Shown here piece by piece: positions 1 through 5,879 of a stretch of 9,852 bases of DNA (the first letter of the stretch is position 1; each line of letters begins with the position of its first letter). Location: NCBI GenBank assembly GCA_905371865.1, contig CAJPNA010000039.1, forward strand, positions 1-9,852, given 5' to 3'. The position numbers and the translations under genes were made by a program. The notes beneath the pieces were generated by a model that did no database searches, was not told the origin of the DNA, and saw only the letters and a program-made list of their open reading frames with translations. Source of the stretch: an uncultured Carnobacterium sp. (GTDB lineage Bacteria > Bacillota > Bacilli > Lactobacillales > Aerococcaceae).

Positions 1-401
1 AGAACTATCTAACAAGTGAAATCACCTATGATGAACAGTATTTTGAAATGCGACGTGATCAAACAAAGTTATTAGAAATTATGGCGCTCAATTTAAATGA
101 ATTTCGCTGGGATGGGGAAGAAATGGCCATCTTGTCTGAAATGTTTAAACAGACGGCAGAGCAATTAGCAGAACAAAACACAGCGAGTCAACTCATTGAT
201 GAGATTGAAGACATGTTAGAACATTTTCGAGAAAGACCTTTGCCGCAAACAAGACGCGAATTTGAAAAAAGAGCGCAATTATATCAATTGTTAAGAGACT
301 TGAAACGATTCGTACAGCTGAAAGTCGATTTCTATCAAACTTATGGTGTGCATTATTTCAAGAGAAAAGAGAAGAGTAGAAATTCTACCAAAAGCAATTA
401 A
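1..401 (+). CDS. Aromatic acid exporter (ArAE/DUF939-like) family protein, C-terminal part only
   Basis: The reading frame is already open at base 3 (the first complete codons read NYLTSEITYDEQYFEMRRD) and runs to TAA at 399-401. The gene is therefore cut by the window edge, and the ATG at 48 is internal, not a start. The 132 visible residues are soluble and mostly helical, rich in Glu, Arg and Gln, with no membrane segment. From memory, the RPLPQTRREFEKRAQLYQLL stretch and the FVQLKVDFY ending resemble the cytoplasmic C-terminal domain of the YqjA-like 'aromatic acid exporter' (FUSC-related) membrane proteins of Firmicutes, whose N-terminal half holds the membrane helices. The substrate is unknown and the family name should not be read as proof of aromatic-acid export. 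The final ~10 residues (KRKEKSRNSTKSN) form a basic tail. Two hairpins follow, so the transcript probably ends before the sigma gene. Confidence 0.72.
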   Translation, partial: NYLTSEITYDEQYFEMRRDQTKLLEIMALNLNEFRWDGEEMAILSEMFKQTAEQLAEQNTASQLIDEIEDMLEHFRERPLPQTRREFEKRAQLYQLLRDLKRFVQLKVDFYQTYGVHYFKRKEKSRNSTKSN

Positions 402-407
402 GAAGGT

Positions 408-433
408 TAGGAAATAATCCTATTTTTTATTTT
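408..433 (+). terminator. Weak terminator-like hairpin after the exporter gene
   Basis: TAGGA (408-412) pairs with TCCTA (418-422) around a 5-nt loop and is followed at once by a T-rich run. The stem is only 5 bp, so it is weak by itself. It may act in series with the stronger hairpin about 55 bases further on. Confidence 0.4.
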
Positions 434-462
434 CAAGAAGAAAAATGAATTTAATTCTTAAG

Positions 463-499
463 AAGTCTTGGTTTTATCCGATAAAACTAGGGCTTTTTA
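463..499 (+). terminator. Rho-independent terminator before the sigma factor gene
   Basis: A 15-bp stem is formed by 463-477 and 481-495 around a CCG loop. The inner seven pairs (GTTTTAT/ATAAAAC) are perfect and the outer eight include three G-T wobbles. The 3' arm runs into TTT and then ATG TTTG. It separates the upstream exporter gene from the sigma gene. Confidence 0.7.
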
Positions 500-564
500 T
501 GTTTGTTAATCAATATACTGAAGTGGAGAAGGAATGAGGGAGGAATTTATAGGGAGGTTATTTT

Positions 565-1125
565 ATGGAAAAGAAAGAGTTGTCGGAAGTAGTTCACTTA
601 GCTAAAGCAAATAATGAGGAGGCAATTACCGAGTTGTTAAAGAGATTTGAGCCTTTAATTGCTAGTATGAATCATCATTATTTCTTTCATGAGATGGATC
701 AAGAAGATTTTGCTCAAGAAGCTAGAGTCATGATGTTACGAGCATTAGATAAATATAATGAAGAGCATGCTGTTTCATTTGCGGGTTATTATCAACGCTG
801 CCTAAAAAACTTAGCAGTGGAGTGTTTGAGAAGGGAGCATCGACAAAGAGTAGTTCCTCATAATCTTCTAATCCACGGGGATAAAGGGGAGCTAGCGTTG
901 ATGTCAGCTTCCGTAGAATCTTGCGAGAAACAAGTGTTTTTGCATGAGGATGCGGAGGAATACTTCCATCACTTATCTCGCTTTGAAAGAGAAGTGTTTC
1001 TGGGGGTGTTAGACGGACAGACGTTTGAAGAGATGGCAGATCACTTCGATAAGTCGGTTACCTCTGTAAAAGGGGCTCACAAACGGTGTAAGAAGAAATT
1101 CAAAGAACAAATTTGTAGAGGATAA
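565..1125 (+). CDS. Small sigma-70-family RNA polymerase sigma factor (SigH/ComX-like)
   Basis: The 186-residue protein has the two-domain layout of a short alternative sigma factor. Region 2 lies at about residues 19-95, with the acidic DQEDFAQEA segment that fits the region 2.1/2.2 core-binding helices and the basic RREHRQR segment where DNA contact is expected. Region 4 lies at about 132-182, with a helix-turn-helix at 154-178 (FEEMADHFDKSVTSVKGAHK). Regions 1 and 3 are missing. The size and layout match SigH/ComX-type factors that drive competence genes in Lactobacillales, but that role is inference. The start is fixed by AGGGAGG at 551-557, seven bases before ATG. No anti-sigma gene follows, so control is probably transcriptional or by proteolysis. 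A lone TATACT (514-519) could be a -10 element, but no good -35 goes with it. It could also be an ECF-like factor of unrelated role. Confidence 0.85.
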   Translation: MEKKELSEVVHLAKANNEEAITELLKRFEPLIASMNHHYFFHEMDQEDFAQEARVMMLRALDKYNEEHAVSFAGYYQRCLKNLAVECLRREHRQRVVPHNLLIHGDKGELALMSASVESCEKQVFLHEDAEEYFHHLSRFEREVFLGVLDGQTFEEMADHFDKSVTSVKGAHKRCKKKFKEQICRG

Positions 1126-1193
1126 AGAAATTCAACTTAAGACTACCAATCTTACGCTGTTTATAGTACAATAGCACATGGCGTTTTTGCCGA

Positions 1194-1231
1194 TGAGGTT
1201 CGAAACCATCCCTCAATAAAAAACTAGGAGG
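1194..1231 (+). promoter_or_regulatory. preQ1-I riboswitch controlling queT translation
   Basis: TGAGG (1194-1198) pairs with CCTCA (1211-1215) as stem P1. It encloses a loop starting TTC and ending ATC-C, followed by an A-rich linker and AAAAAACTAGG (1218-1228). This is the compact class I preQ1 aptamer pattern (GAGGTTC...CCCTC...AAAAAACTA). The tail merges directly into the Shine-Dalgarno sequence AGGAGG (1226-1231), eight bases before the queT ATG. Ligand-dependent pseudoknot formation would therefore hide the ribosome binding site, making this a translational off-switch. The downstream gene encodes a queuosine-precursor transporter, which supports the call strongly. I could not resolve the exact P2 pseudoknot pairs by eye. 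Internal GGTT/AACC complementarity (1197-1200, 1204-1207) offers a competing hairpin. Confidence 0.88.
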
Positions 1232-1238
1232 CAGTAAC

Positions 1239-1748
1239 ATGCAAAATAAAAAATCAAAATTGATTGTGATTAACGCAATCATCGCAGCGCTTTATGTGGT
1301 CGTTACATCATTAACAGCATTTATGGCATTCGGAGATGTTCAATTTCGTATTGCGGAAATGTTGAACCACTTATTCGCTTTTGACAAAAAATACGGAATC
1401 GGTGTGGTTGCCGGTGTATTACTTGTCAACTCAGTCTTTATGTCAGCGTCTGGTCTAGGTTTGTATGACTTAGTATTCGGATTAGGACATACAATTGCTT
1501 CATTCGCTATCAGCGCATTTATCTTCAAATCAGTGAAAGACGTTAAAACACGTATGTTTGTTTTAGCAGGAGTCTTCAGTGTGATGATTTTCTTAGTGGC
1601 GATTGAATTGAACTTAGCACTAGGTTTACCATTCTGGCTAAGTTACGCACAAACATTCTTTGGTGAAATCGTCGTATTATTAGCGGGTGTTCCGTTGATG
1701 ACGGCATTAAACAAAGCCATCGATTTGAAAAAATTAATCAATGATTAA
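1239..1748 (+). CDS. queT: QueT-family queuosine precursor (preQ1/preQ0) transporter
   Basis: A 169-residue membrane protein with about five hydrophobic segments (roughly residues 8-31, 53-70, 78-97, 105-129, 135-157) and short loops. The VQFRIAEMLN motif after the first helix and the SGLGLYDLVFGLGH segment are what I recall as typical of QueT, a predicted substrate-binding (S) component of energy-coupling-factor transporters. QueT brings queuosine precursors such as preQ1 across the membrane for tRNA wobble-base modification. An S component needs the shared EcfA/EcfA'/EcfT module, which is not in this window. The full length matches the family. The start at 1239 sits eight bases after AGGAGG, which is part of the preQ1-I riboswitch. 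The gene stands alone as a monocistronic unit between the riboswitch and the terminator at 1754-1786. Confidence 0.92.
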   Translation: MQNKKSKLIVINAIIAALYVVVTSLTAFMAFGDVQFRIAEMLNHLFAFDKKYGIGVVAGVLLVNSVFMSASGLGLYDLVFGLGHTIASFAISAFIFKSVKDVKTRMFVLAGVFSVMIFLVAIELNLALGLPFWLSYAQTFFGEIVVLLAGVPLMTALNKAIDLKKLIND

Positions 1749-1753
1749 TCAAC

Positions 1754-1786
1754 AGACGTCTGGGCTCTATGCTTGGGCGTTTTTTG
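1754..1786 (+). terminator. Rho-independent terminator after queT
   Basis: ACGTCTGGGC (1756-1765) pairs with GCTTGGGCGT (1771-1780) over ten positions including several G-T wobbles, with a TCTAT loop. A run of T follows to 1785. It ends the queT transcript six bases after the stop codon region. Confidence 0.8.
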
Positions 1787-1816
1787 ATTGCAAGAACTCA
1801 CTATTTTATGTAGAGT
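1784..1816 (+). promoter_or_regulatory. Possible promoter for the MBL-tatD-rnmV-rsmA cluster
   Basis: Two overlapping readings exist: TTGCAA (1788-1793) with TAGAGT (1811-1816) at 17-bp spacing, or TTGATT (1784-1789) with TATGTA (1807-1812), also at 17 bp. Neither is close to consensus. A promoter is expected here because the preceding terminator isolates the cluster. Confidence 0.3.
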
Positions 1817-1844
1817 TAAGAGGAGACCTAAAGGAGGAATACAG

Positions 1845-2483
1845 ATGGAGTTATTAAGCATTCCAGTAGGACGTTTAGAAGAAAATGTCTATTTTTTAAT
1901 TGATGAAAATAAAGAAACAGTGATTTTTGACCCAGGTGCACAAGCCGAGGATATTAAACAATTAATTAAAGAAGAAGGGTTGAAGCCTGTTGCAATTGTA
2001 TTAACACATGCACACGGAGACCATATCGGAGCAGTAGATGCGCTTCGTGAGGAATACAATATTCCATTGTATATGAATGAGTTGGAAAAAGTATTTTTAC
2101 ACGATCCAGAATTGAATCGTTCCTATTACTCTGGAGAAAATATTACCACTAAGCCAGCGGATGGTTATTTCCCTAAAGAAATGGGCAAATGGAAAGTTGG
2201 AAGTTTTGAACCGGAATTAGCGCATATTCCAGGGCACTCACCTGGTGGAACCATCTTTATTTTTAGAGAAAATGGATTTGTTATCGGTGGGGACGTGATG
2301 TTTAAAGGCAGCGTTGGACGTAGTGATTTTCCATACGGAAGCCATAAAGAGTTAATGGAAGGGATCCACAAATACTTATTGCCATTACCTGCTGAAACGG
2401 TGATTTTCCCAGGACACGGGGAACCAACAACGCTAAAAGATGAAATTGCGACAAACCCATTCTTAAATGGGGCAACAAGATAA
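1845..2483 (+). CDS. Metallo-beta-lactamase-fold hydrolase (YqgX / glyoxalase II-like)
   Basis: A 212-residue cytoplasmic protein of the MBL-fold hydrolase family. The metal ligands are all present: HAHGDH at residues 55-60, His131 in HIPGHSPGG, Asp150 in IGGDVMFKG and His191 in FPGHGEP. This spacing fits the compact 'hydroxyacylglutathione hydrolase-like' subgroup such as Bacillus subtilis YqgX. It probably hydrolyses a thioester or related small substrate using two zinc (or iron) ions, but the substrate is not deducible. The start at 1845 is chosen because AAGGAGG (1831-1837) lies seven bases upstream; the frame continues open to a TTG at 1788, but that overlaps promoter and terminator sequence. 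The gene is first in a cluster with tatD, rnmV and rsmA, and tatD follows after 8 bp. Confidence 0.9.
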   Translation: MELLSIPVGRLEENVYFLIDENKETVIFDPGAQAEDIKQLIKEEGLKPVAIVLTHAHGDHIGAVDALREEYNIPLYMNELEKVFLHDPELNRSYYSGENITTKPADGYFPKEMGKWKVGSFEPELAHIPGHSPGGTIFIFRENGFVIGGDVMFKGSVGRSDFPYGSHKELMEGIHKYLLPLPAETVIFPGHGEPTTLKDEIATNPFLNGATR

Positions 2484-2491
2484 GAGGCGAA

Positions 2492-3277
2492 ATGATGATT
2501 TTTGATACGCATACGCATTTAAATGTATCTGCGTTTACAGGAGAAGAAAAAGAGGTTATCGCGCGTGCAAAGGAACTTGCGGTAACGCGCTTTGCGGTGG
2601 TGGGTTTCGATACGGATACAATTACGCGAAGTCTGGAGCTCAGTGAAGAGTTCAAAGAAGTCGTTTCGATTATCGGGTGGCACCCTACCGAAGCCTATCA
2701 ATACAATAAAGAAATAGAAAATTGGCTACAGGAACGTTTGACGCATCCACAAGTGGTAGCGATGGGGGAAATGGGACTCGATTACTATTGGAAAGATTCA
2801 ACACCCGAGGAACAAGATAAAGTGTTCCGTCGCCAAATCGCGATTGCCAAAGAAATGAAATTGCCAATTGTGATTCATAACCGCGATGCGACAGAAGATT
2901 GCTACAAGATTCTAAAAGAAGAAGGTATTCAAGATATCGGGGGCATTATGCATAGTTATAATGGCGACCTGGAATATATGAAGCGTTTCTTAGACTTAGG
3001 CATGCATATTTCCTTTAGCGGTGTGACGACCTTCAAAAATGCGCCACAAGTTCGAGAATGTGCAAAATTAGTTCCATTCGACCGTATGTTAGTGGAAACT
3101 GATGCGCCGTATTTAGCGCCCGTACCTTACCGTGGAAAGAGAAACGAACCTGGCTATACGCGCTATGTCGTTGAAACGATTGCCAAAGAACGCGGCATTG
3201 CTTGGGAAGAAGTGGCAGCTCAAACAACACAAAATGCCATCAAGCTATTCCGCATGGAAGAAAGAGGCTTGTTATGA
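2492..3277 (+). CDS. tatD: TatD-family metal-dependent deoxyribonuclease
   Basis: A 261-residue TIM-barrel hydrolase of the TatD family (YabD/DayD in Bacillus). The metal and catalytic residues are visible: HTH at residues 7-9, Glu93 in GEMGLDYYW, His129 in PIVIHNRDA, His154 in GIMHSYNG and Asp204 in VETDAPYLAP. Members are 3'-5' DNA exonucleases or general metal-dependent hydrolases; a role in DNA quality control is known for some, but the native substrate here is not proven. Two in-frame ATGs are adjacent (2492 and 2495). The weak AGAGG (2483-2487) gives better spacing for 2495, which would begin MIFDTHTHL. The stop codon overlaps the rnmV start in an ATGA arrangement, implying translational coupling. 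The tatD-rnmV-rsmA order is the conserved Firmicute arrangement. Confidence 0.93.
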   Translation: MMIFDTHTHLNVSAFTGEEKEVIARAKELAVTRFAVVGFDTDTITRSLELSEEFKEVVSIIGWHPTEAYQYNKEIENWLQERLTHPQVVAMGEMGLDYYWKDSTPEEQDKVFRRQIAIAKEMKLPIVIHNRDATEDCYKILKEEGIQDIGGIMHSYNGDLEYMKRFLDLGMHISFSGVTTFKNAPQVRECAKLVPFDRMLVETDAPYLAPVPYRGKRNEPGYTRYVVETIAKERGIAWEEVAAQTTQNAIKLFRMEERGLL

Positions 3278-3840
3278 ATCCAGTCATTGTCGTAGAAGGG
3301 CGAGACGATACAAGACGCTTGAGAGAAATCTATCCGGACATCGAAACGATTGAAACAAACGGTTCGGCGATTGACGAAGAAACGATTGCGCTTATTCAAA
3401 AGGCGCTCCAAACGCGTGAAGTGATTGTGTTTACGGACCCTGATTATCCTGGGACTCGTATTCGAAATATCATTCAAGAGCGCGTGCCTGGCGTAAAGCA
3501 TGCCTTTATCGAACGCGAAGAAGCCGTCAGAAAGGACAATCATAAGAGTCTAGGGGTGGAACACGCGAGCACCGAAGCCATCCAGCGAGCGCTCGAATCG
3601 GTGCATGAAATTTCAACGGAAACAGGAGAGCCAGTGATTTCACAGGCAACACTGATGGCGCTTGGGTTTATCGGACGACCGGATTCAGCAACGAGACGTC
3701 AAGCAGTGGCGGATTTTCTAAAAATTGGCCATACGAATGGAAAACAGTTCGCGAAAAGATTACAATTATTTGGTATTACAGAAGAACAATTAAGGGCGGC
3801 ACTTGAGGCTGTCTTAGAAAATGAGGACAAACATGAATGA
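3274..3840 (+). CDS. rnmV: Ribonuclease M5, 5S rRNA maturation
   Basis: A 188-residue protein with an N-terminal TOPRIM nuclease domain. The invariant glutamate is Glu8 in VVEGRDDTRRL and the metal-binding acidic pair is Asp55/Asp57 in FTDPDYPG. The following GVEHA segment (94-98) is typical of RNase M5. The C-terminal part (about 120-188) is helical. RNase M5 cuts both ends of precursor 5S rRNA in low-GC Gram-positive bacteria with the help of ribosomal protein L18. The start at 3274 overlaps the tatD stop by four bases (ATGA); the frame is open further upstream but only inside tatD. The 3' end overlaps rsmA by eight bases. This gene looks somewhat richer in G+C than the flanking clusters; a counted stretch at 3481-3540 is 32/60, which need not mean transfer given the conserved neighbourhood. 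Confidence 0.93.
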   Translation: MNPVIVVEGRDDTRRLREIYPDIETIETNGSAIDEETIALIQKALQTREVIVFTDPDYPGTRIRNIIQERVPGVKHAFIEREEAVRKDNHKSLGVEHASTEAIQRALESVHEISTETGEPVISQATLMALGFIGRPDSATRRQAVADFLKIGHTNGKQFAKRLQLFGITEEQLRAALEAVLENEDKHE

Positions 3841-4702
3841 AATAAAGGATATCGCGACGCCGAAAAGAACGCGCGAGATTATGGAACGTCATGGGCTAAC
3901 GGTAAAGAAGAGTCTAGGGCAAAACTTCCTAATTGAACCGAATATTTTAACGCGTATGCTAGAAGTGGCAGGAGTCGACAAAACGACAAACGTCATTGAA
4001 ATCGGACCAGGGATTGGTGCGTTGACCGAACGTCTAGCAAGAGAAGCCAAACAAGTGCTGGCGTTTGAAATCGATGGCCGTTTGTTGCCGGTGCTCGATG
4101 AAACATTGGCCCCATACGATAACGTAACGGTGGTTCATAGCGACATCTTGGACGTCGACTTAGAGCAAGTCATCGGAGAGCATTTCGACATCAATGAGCC
4201 ATTATTAGTCGTGGCCAACTTGCCGTACTATATCACAACGCCAATCATTATGAACTTATTAGAATCGAAATTGCCAATTGATGGTTTTGCGATGATGATG
4301 CAAAAAGAAGTGGCACAACGAATGACCGCTGAGCCAAATTCGAAGGCGTATGGATCGCTCACGATTGCGATTCAATATTTCTGCGAAGCGAGCATTGGAT
4401 TTATCGTGCCGAAGACGGTCTTTAATCCTGCTCCGAATGTGGATTCTGCGATTCTGGTGTTAAAACGTCGCGAGAAACCACTCGTGGAAGTAAAAGACGA
4501 AGCGAAATTTTTTGCGCTCGTGAAGAATAGTTTCGTGCAACGTCGTAAAACACTATGGAATAATTTAGCTAAAGCTTACGTTGGGGATATCCATACAAAA
4601 GAAAGCTTGGCTGCTGCATTAGAAGATGCAGGTATCGACCCATCCAGACGTGCAGAAACACTGACGATTGAAGAGTTTGCACGTTTAAGTGACGCACTTT
4701 AA
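3833..4702 (+). CDS. rsmA: 16S rRNA adenine N6,N6-dimethyltransferase (A1518/A1519)
   Basis: Also called ksgA. The 289-residue protein has KKSLGQNFL (25-33) at its N terminus, the SAM-binding motif EIGPGIGALTERL (56-68), the acidic FEID after the second strand (78-81) and the catalytic motif NLPYY (129-133). The C-terminal small helical domain carries SRRAETLTIEEF. It dimethylates the two adjacent adenines in the helix 45 loop of 16S rRNA late in 30S assembly, and its loss gives kasugamycin resistance in many bacteria. I chose ATG 3833 because GAGG (3823-3826) precedes it by six bases and because homologues begin close to KDIATP; an in-frame ATG at 3821 would add four residues and lacks a better site. 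It is the last gene of the cluster. Confidence 0.95.
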   Translation: MNEIKDIATPKRTREIMERHGLTVKKSLGQNFLIEPNILTRMLEVAGVDKTTNVIEIGPGIGALTERLAREAKQVLAFEIDGRLLPVLDETLAPYDNVTVVHSDILDVDLEQVIGEHFDINEPLLVVANLPYYITTPIIMNLLESKLPIDGFAMMMQKEVAQRMTAEPNSKAYGSLTIAIQYFCEASIGFIVPKTVFNPAPNVDSAILVLKRREKPLVEVKDEAKFFALVKNSFVQRRKTLWNNLAKAYVGDIHTKESLAAALEDAGIDPSRRAETLTIEEFARLSDAL

Positions 4703-4724
4703 TTTAAGAGAAAAACAAATTTAA

Positions 4725-4766
4725 AAAGATGATACCGTAAGAAATCGTTGGTATCATCTTTCTTTT
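4725..4766 (+). terminator. Strong terminator after rsmA
   Basis: AAAGATGATACC (4725-4736) and GGTATCATCTTT (4750-4761) form a perfect 12-bp stem with a 13-nt loop, followed by CTTTT. It ends the MBL-tatD-rnmV-rsmA transcript. Confidence 0.88.
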
Positions 4767-4775
4767 ACACGAAAA

Positions 4776-4800
4776 TCTATTAAAAAATATTTTAAATAGA
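4776..4800 (+). promoter_or_regulatory. AT-rich palindrome, candidate operator of the SdpR-like repressor
   Basis: The segment starts TCTATT and ends AATAGA. Its reverse complement matches itself at most of the 25 positions, with the A/T centre imperfect. It ends two bases before the -35 element of the repressor promoter. The last ten bases, TTTAAATAGA (4791-4800), recur exactly at 4847-4856, just downstream of the -10. Two copies bracketing a promoter are what one expects for an autorepressing ArsR-family dimer. AT-richness makes chance palindromes easier, so this is a candidate only. Confidence 0.45.
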
Positions 4801-4802
4801 TA

Positions 4803-4831
4803 TTGCATTTTACATCCCTCAGGAGTATAAT
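4803..4831 (+). promoter_or_regulatory. Sigma-A-type promoter of the sdpR-sdpI-like pair
   Basis: TTGCAT (4803-4808) and a perfect TATAAT (4826-4831) are separated by 17 bp. Transcription would begin near 4838, inside the second TTTAAATAGA-containing segment, about 33 bases before the start codon. Confidence 0.7.
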
Positions 4832-4846
4832 CTACTTAAAGATAAA

Positions 4847-4856
4847 TTTAAATAGA
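4847..4856 (+). repeat. Second TTTAAATAGA copy at the sdpR-like leader
   Basis: This is an exact 10-base direct repeat of 4791-4800. It includes the palindrome ATTTAAAT (4846-4853). It lies at about +10 to +19 relative to the predicted transcription start and so could be a second operator half-site or site. Confidence 0.45.
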
Positions 4857-4870
4857 AAGAAGTTGAGGAG

Positions 4871-5137
4871 ATGGCTGTTAATGAAGTAATGTCTGCTCTT
4901 TCGGACGAAACGCGCCGCCAAATTTTGGAAATCCTGCGTAAAGGGAAGACCAATACAGGTGATTTAGCGGAGTTAATTGGGATGACGCCGCAAGCTTTGT
5001 CTTATCATCTTAGAAAATTAAAACAAGCAGATTTAATCTACGAAACACGTTATAAAAATTTTATTTATTATGAATTGAATTTGACCGTACTGGACGAAGC
5101 CATTGTATGGATCAATCAAATTATTGGGGGAAAATAA
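4871..5137 (+). CDS. ArsR-family winged-helix repressor, SdpR-like
   Basis: An 88-residue single-domain winged helix-turn-helix protein. The SDETRRQILEIL opening (11-22), the recognition helix around 39-55 (TPQALSYHLRKLKQADL) and the wing ending NFIYYELN (63-70) are typical of the ArsR fold. There is no cysteine at all and no obvious metal site, so it is not a metal sensor. The size, the VLDEAIVWIN C-terminus and the neighbouring SdpI-like gene match Bacillus SdpR, an autorepressor that is held at the membrane when SdpI binds its toxin. By analogy it should repress its own promoter at 4803-4831. The start is not fully certain: GAGGAG touches ATG 4871 with no spacer, so AAGAAG (4858-4863) may be the working site; ATG 4889 would cut into the domain. 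One base separates it from the next gene. Confidence 0.85.
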   Translation: MAVNEVMSALSDETRRQILEILRKGKTNTGDLAELIGMTPQALSYHLRKLKQADLIYETRYKNFIYYELNLTVLDEAIVWINQIIGGK

Positions 5138-5138
5138 A

Positions 5139-5798
5139 ATGGAACAAGTAAAACAAATAAAAAAATATACTTATATTGCATTGATGTTCGCACCACTCGT
5201 TGTGGCTTTAGTAGTAGTGTGGTTTTTACCGGAGACCATTGTATCTAATTTCGACTTTTCTGGAAATGTTACCGGCACTGCCAATCGATTTACAATTTTA
5301 ATTTATCCGGTGATTGTGGCCATTGTTGGATTTATCATTCGTATTGCTAGCACTTCTCCTAAATTAACAGGAGGGAATGTGAAGACCGCTCGTTCTATTA
5401 GTTGGTTAGTTTTACTATTACTGAATGTTGTTGCTTATTTCCAATTTTGGTTGTATTTAAATGGAGTGACGATTGGGACGCAAGTGGGGCGTTTTTTGAC
5501 ATTCATCCTTGGGATTTTCTTTATCCTGATTGGAAATCTCTCTCCTAAAATTAAAGACAATACAAAACACTTTGGATTCCGTGCGTCATGGCTAAAAAAT
5601 AATGATGTAGCTTTCCGTAAAACTCAACGATTCTTTGGCTTTGCTTCTATTATTGCTGGAGTATTAATGATTTTAACAGCAATCTTTATGGTAAATAATA
5701 TTGCAATTTTGGTAGCTACGATGATTCTAGTAGTGGTGCTAGCAGTGACGGGTGGTTATTCTTACTACATTGCAAATACAGAGACAGAAGAGGAATAA
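5139..5798 (+). CDS. SdpI-family (DUF1648) membrane protein, immunity-type
   Basis: A 219-residue integral membrane protein with about six hydrophobic helices (roughly 11-29, 52-70, 88-107, 117-133, 165-183 and 188-210) and an acidic tail ETEEE. The extracytoplasmic segment after helix 1 (LPETIVSNFDFSGNVTG, 30-46) fits DUF1648. The loop at 134-168 (LSPKIKDNTKHFGFRASW, then FRKTQRFFG) is the signature of the SdpI domain. In Bacillus subtilis SdpI gives immunity to the SdpC cannibalism toxin and also relays its presence by sequestering SdpR. No toxin or maturation gene (sdpA, sdpB, sdpC) is in this window, so this may be orphan immunity or a general envelope-stress module. ATG 5139 follows GGGGGA (5126-5131) by seven bases; an upstream in-frame TTG lies inside the regulator gene. 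It has its own terminator. Confidence 0.87.
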   Translation: MEQVKQIKKYTYIALMFAPLVVALVVVWFLPETIVSNFDFSGNVTGTANRFTILIYPVIVAIVGFIIRIASTSPKLTGGNVKTARSISWLVLLLLNVVAYFQFWLYLNGVTIGTQVGRFLTFILGIFFILIGNLSPKIKDNTKHFGFRASWLKNNDVAFRKTQRFFGFASIIAGVLMILTAIFMVNNIAILVATMILVVVLAVTGGYSYYIANTETEEE

Positions 5799-5806
5799 AA
5801 AATCAT

Positions 5807-5845
5807 AAAACGTTCTATCATTCAAATTGGTAGAACGTTTTTTTA
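5807..5845 (+). terminator. Strong terminator after the SdpI-like gene
   Basis: AAAACGTTCTATCA (5807-5820) pairs with the segment 5828-5841 (TGGTAGAACGTTTT) over 14 positions with one T-G wobble and a 7-nt loop. A run of T follows. It isolates the sdpR/sdpI-like unit from cdaA. Confidence 0.9.
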
Positions 5846-5879
5846 TTTTGAAACCCTAAAGAAAGCGAGGAGGAAGTTC

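Noticed and set aside
1138..1154. Inverted repeat TAAGA/TCTTA after the sigma gene as a terminator
   Set aside because: The stem is only 5 bp and there is no T run; it could at most be part of the queT promoter region.
1788..1844. A longer MBL hydrolase starting at TTG 1788
   Set aside because: The extra 19 residues are not family-like and overlap terminator and promoter sequence, while ATG 1845 has AAGGAGG at ideal spacing.
3202..3273. A longer RNase M5 starting inside tatD
   Set aside because: ATG 3274 with the ATGA overlap gives the standard N terminus with VVEGRDD near the start; the upstream extension is tatD sequence in another frame.
3733..3740. TACGAATG, one base from the streptococcal com-box TACGAATA, possible target of the sigma factor
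   Set aside because: It is inside the rnmV coding region with no gene start just downstream, and an 8-mer with a mismatch is expected by chance.
3274..3840. Horizontal transfer suggested by higher G+C in rnmV
   Set aside because: Gene order tatD-rnmV-rsmA is the conserved vertical arrangement, the genes overlap, and no mobile element is nearby; local composition alone is weak evidence.
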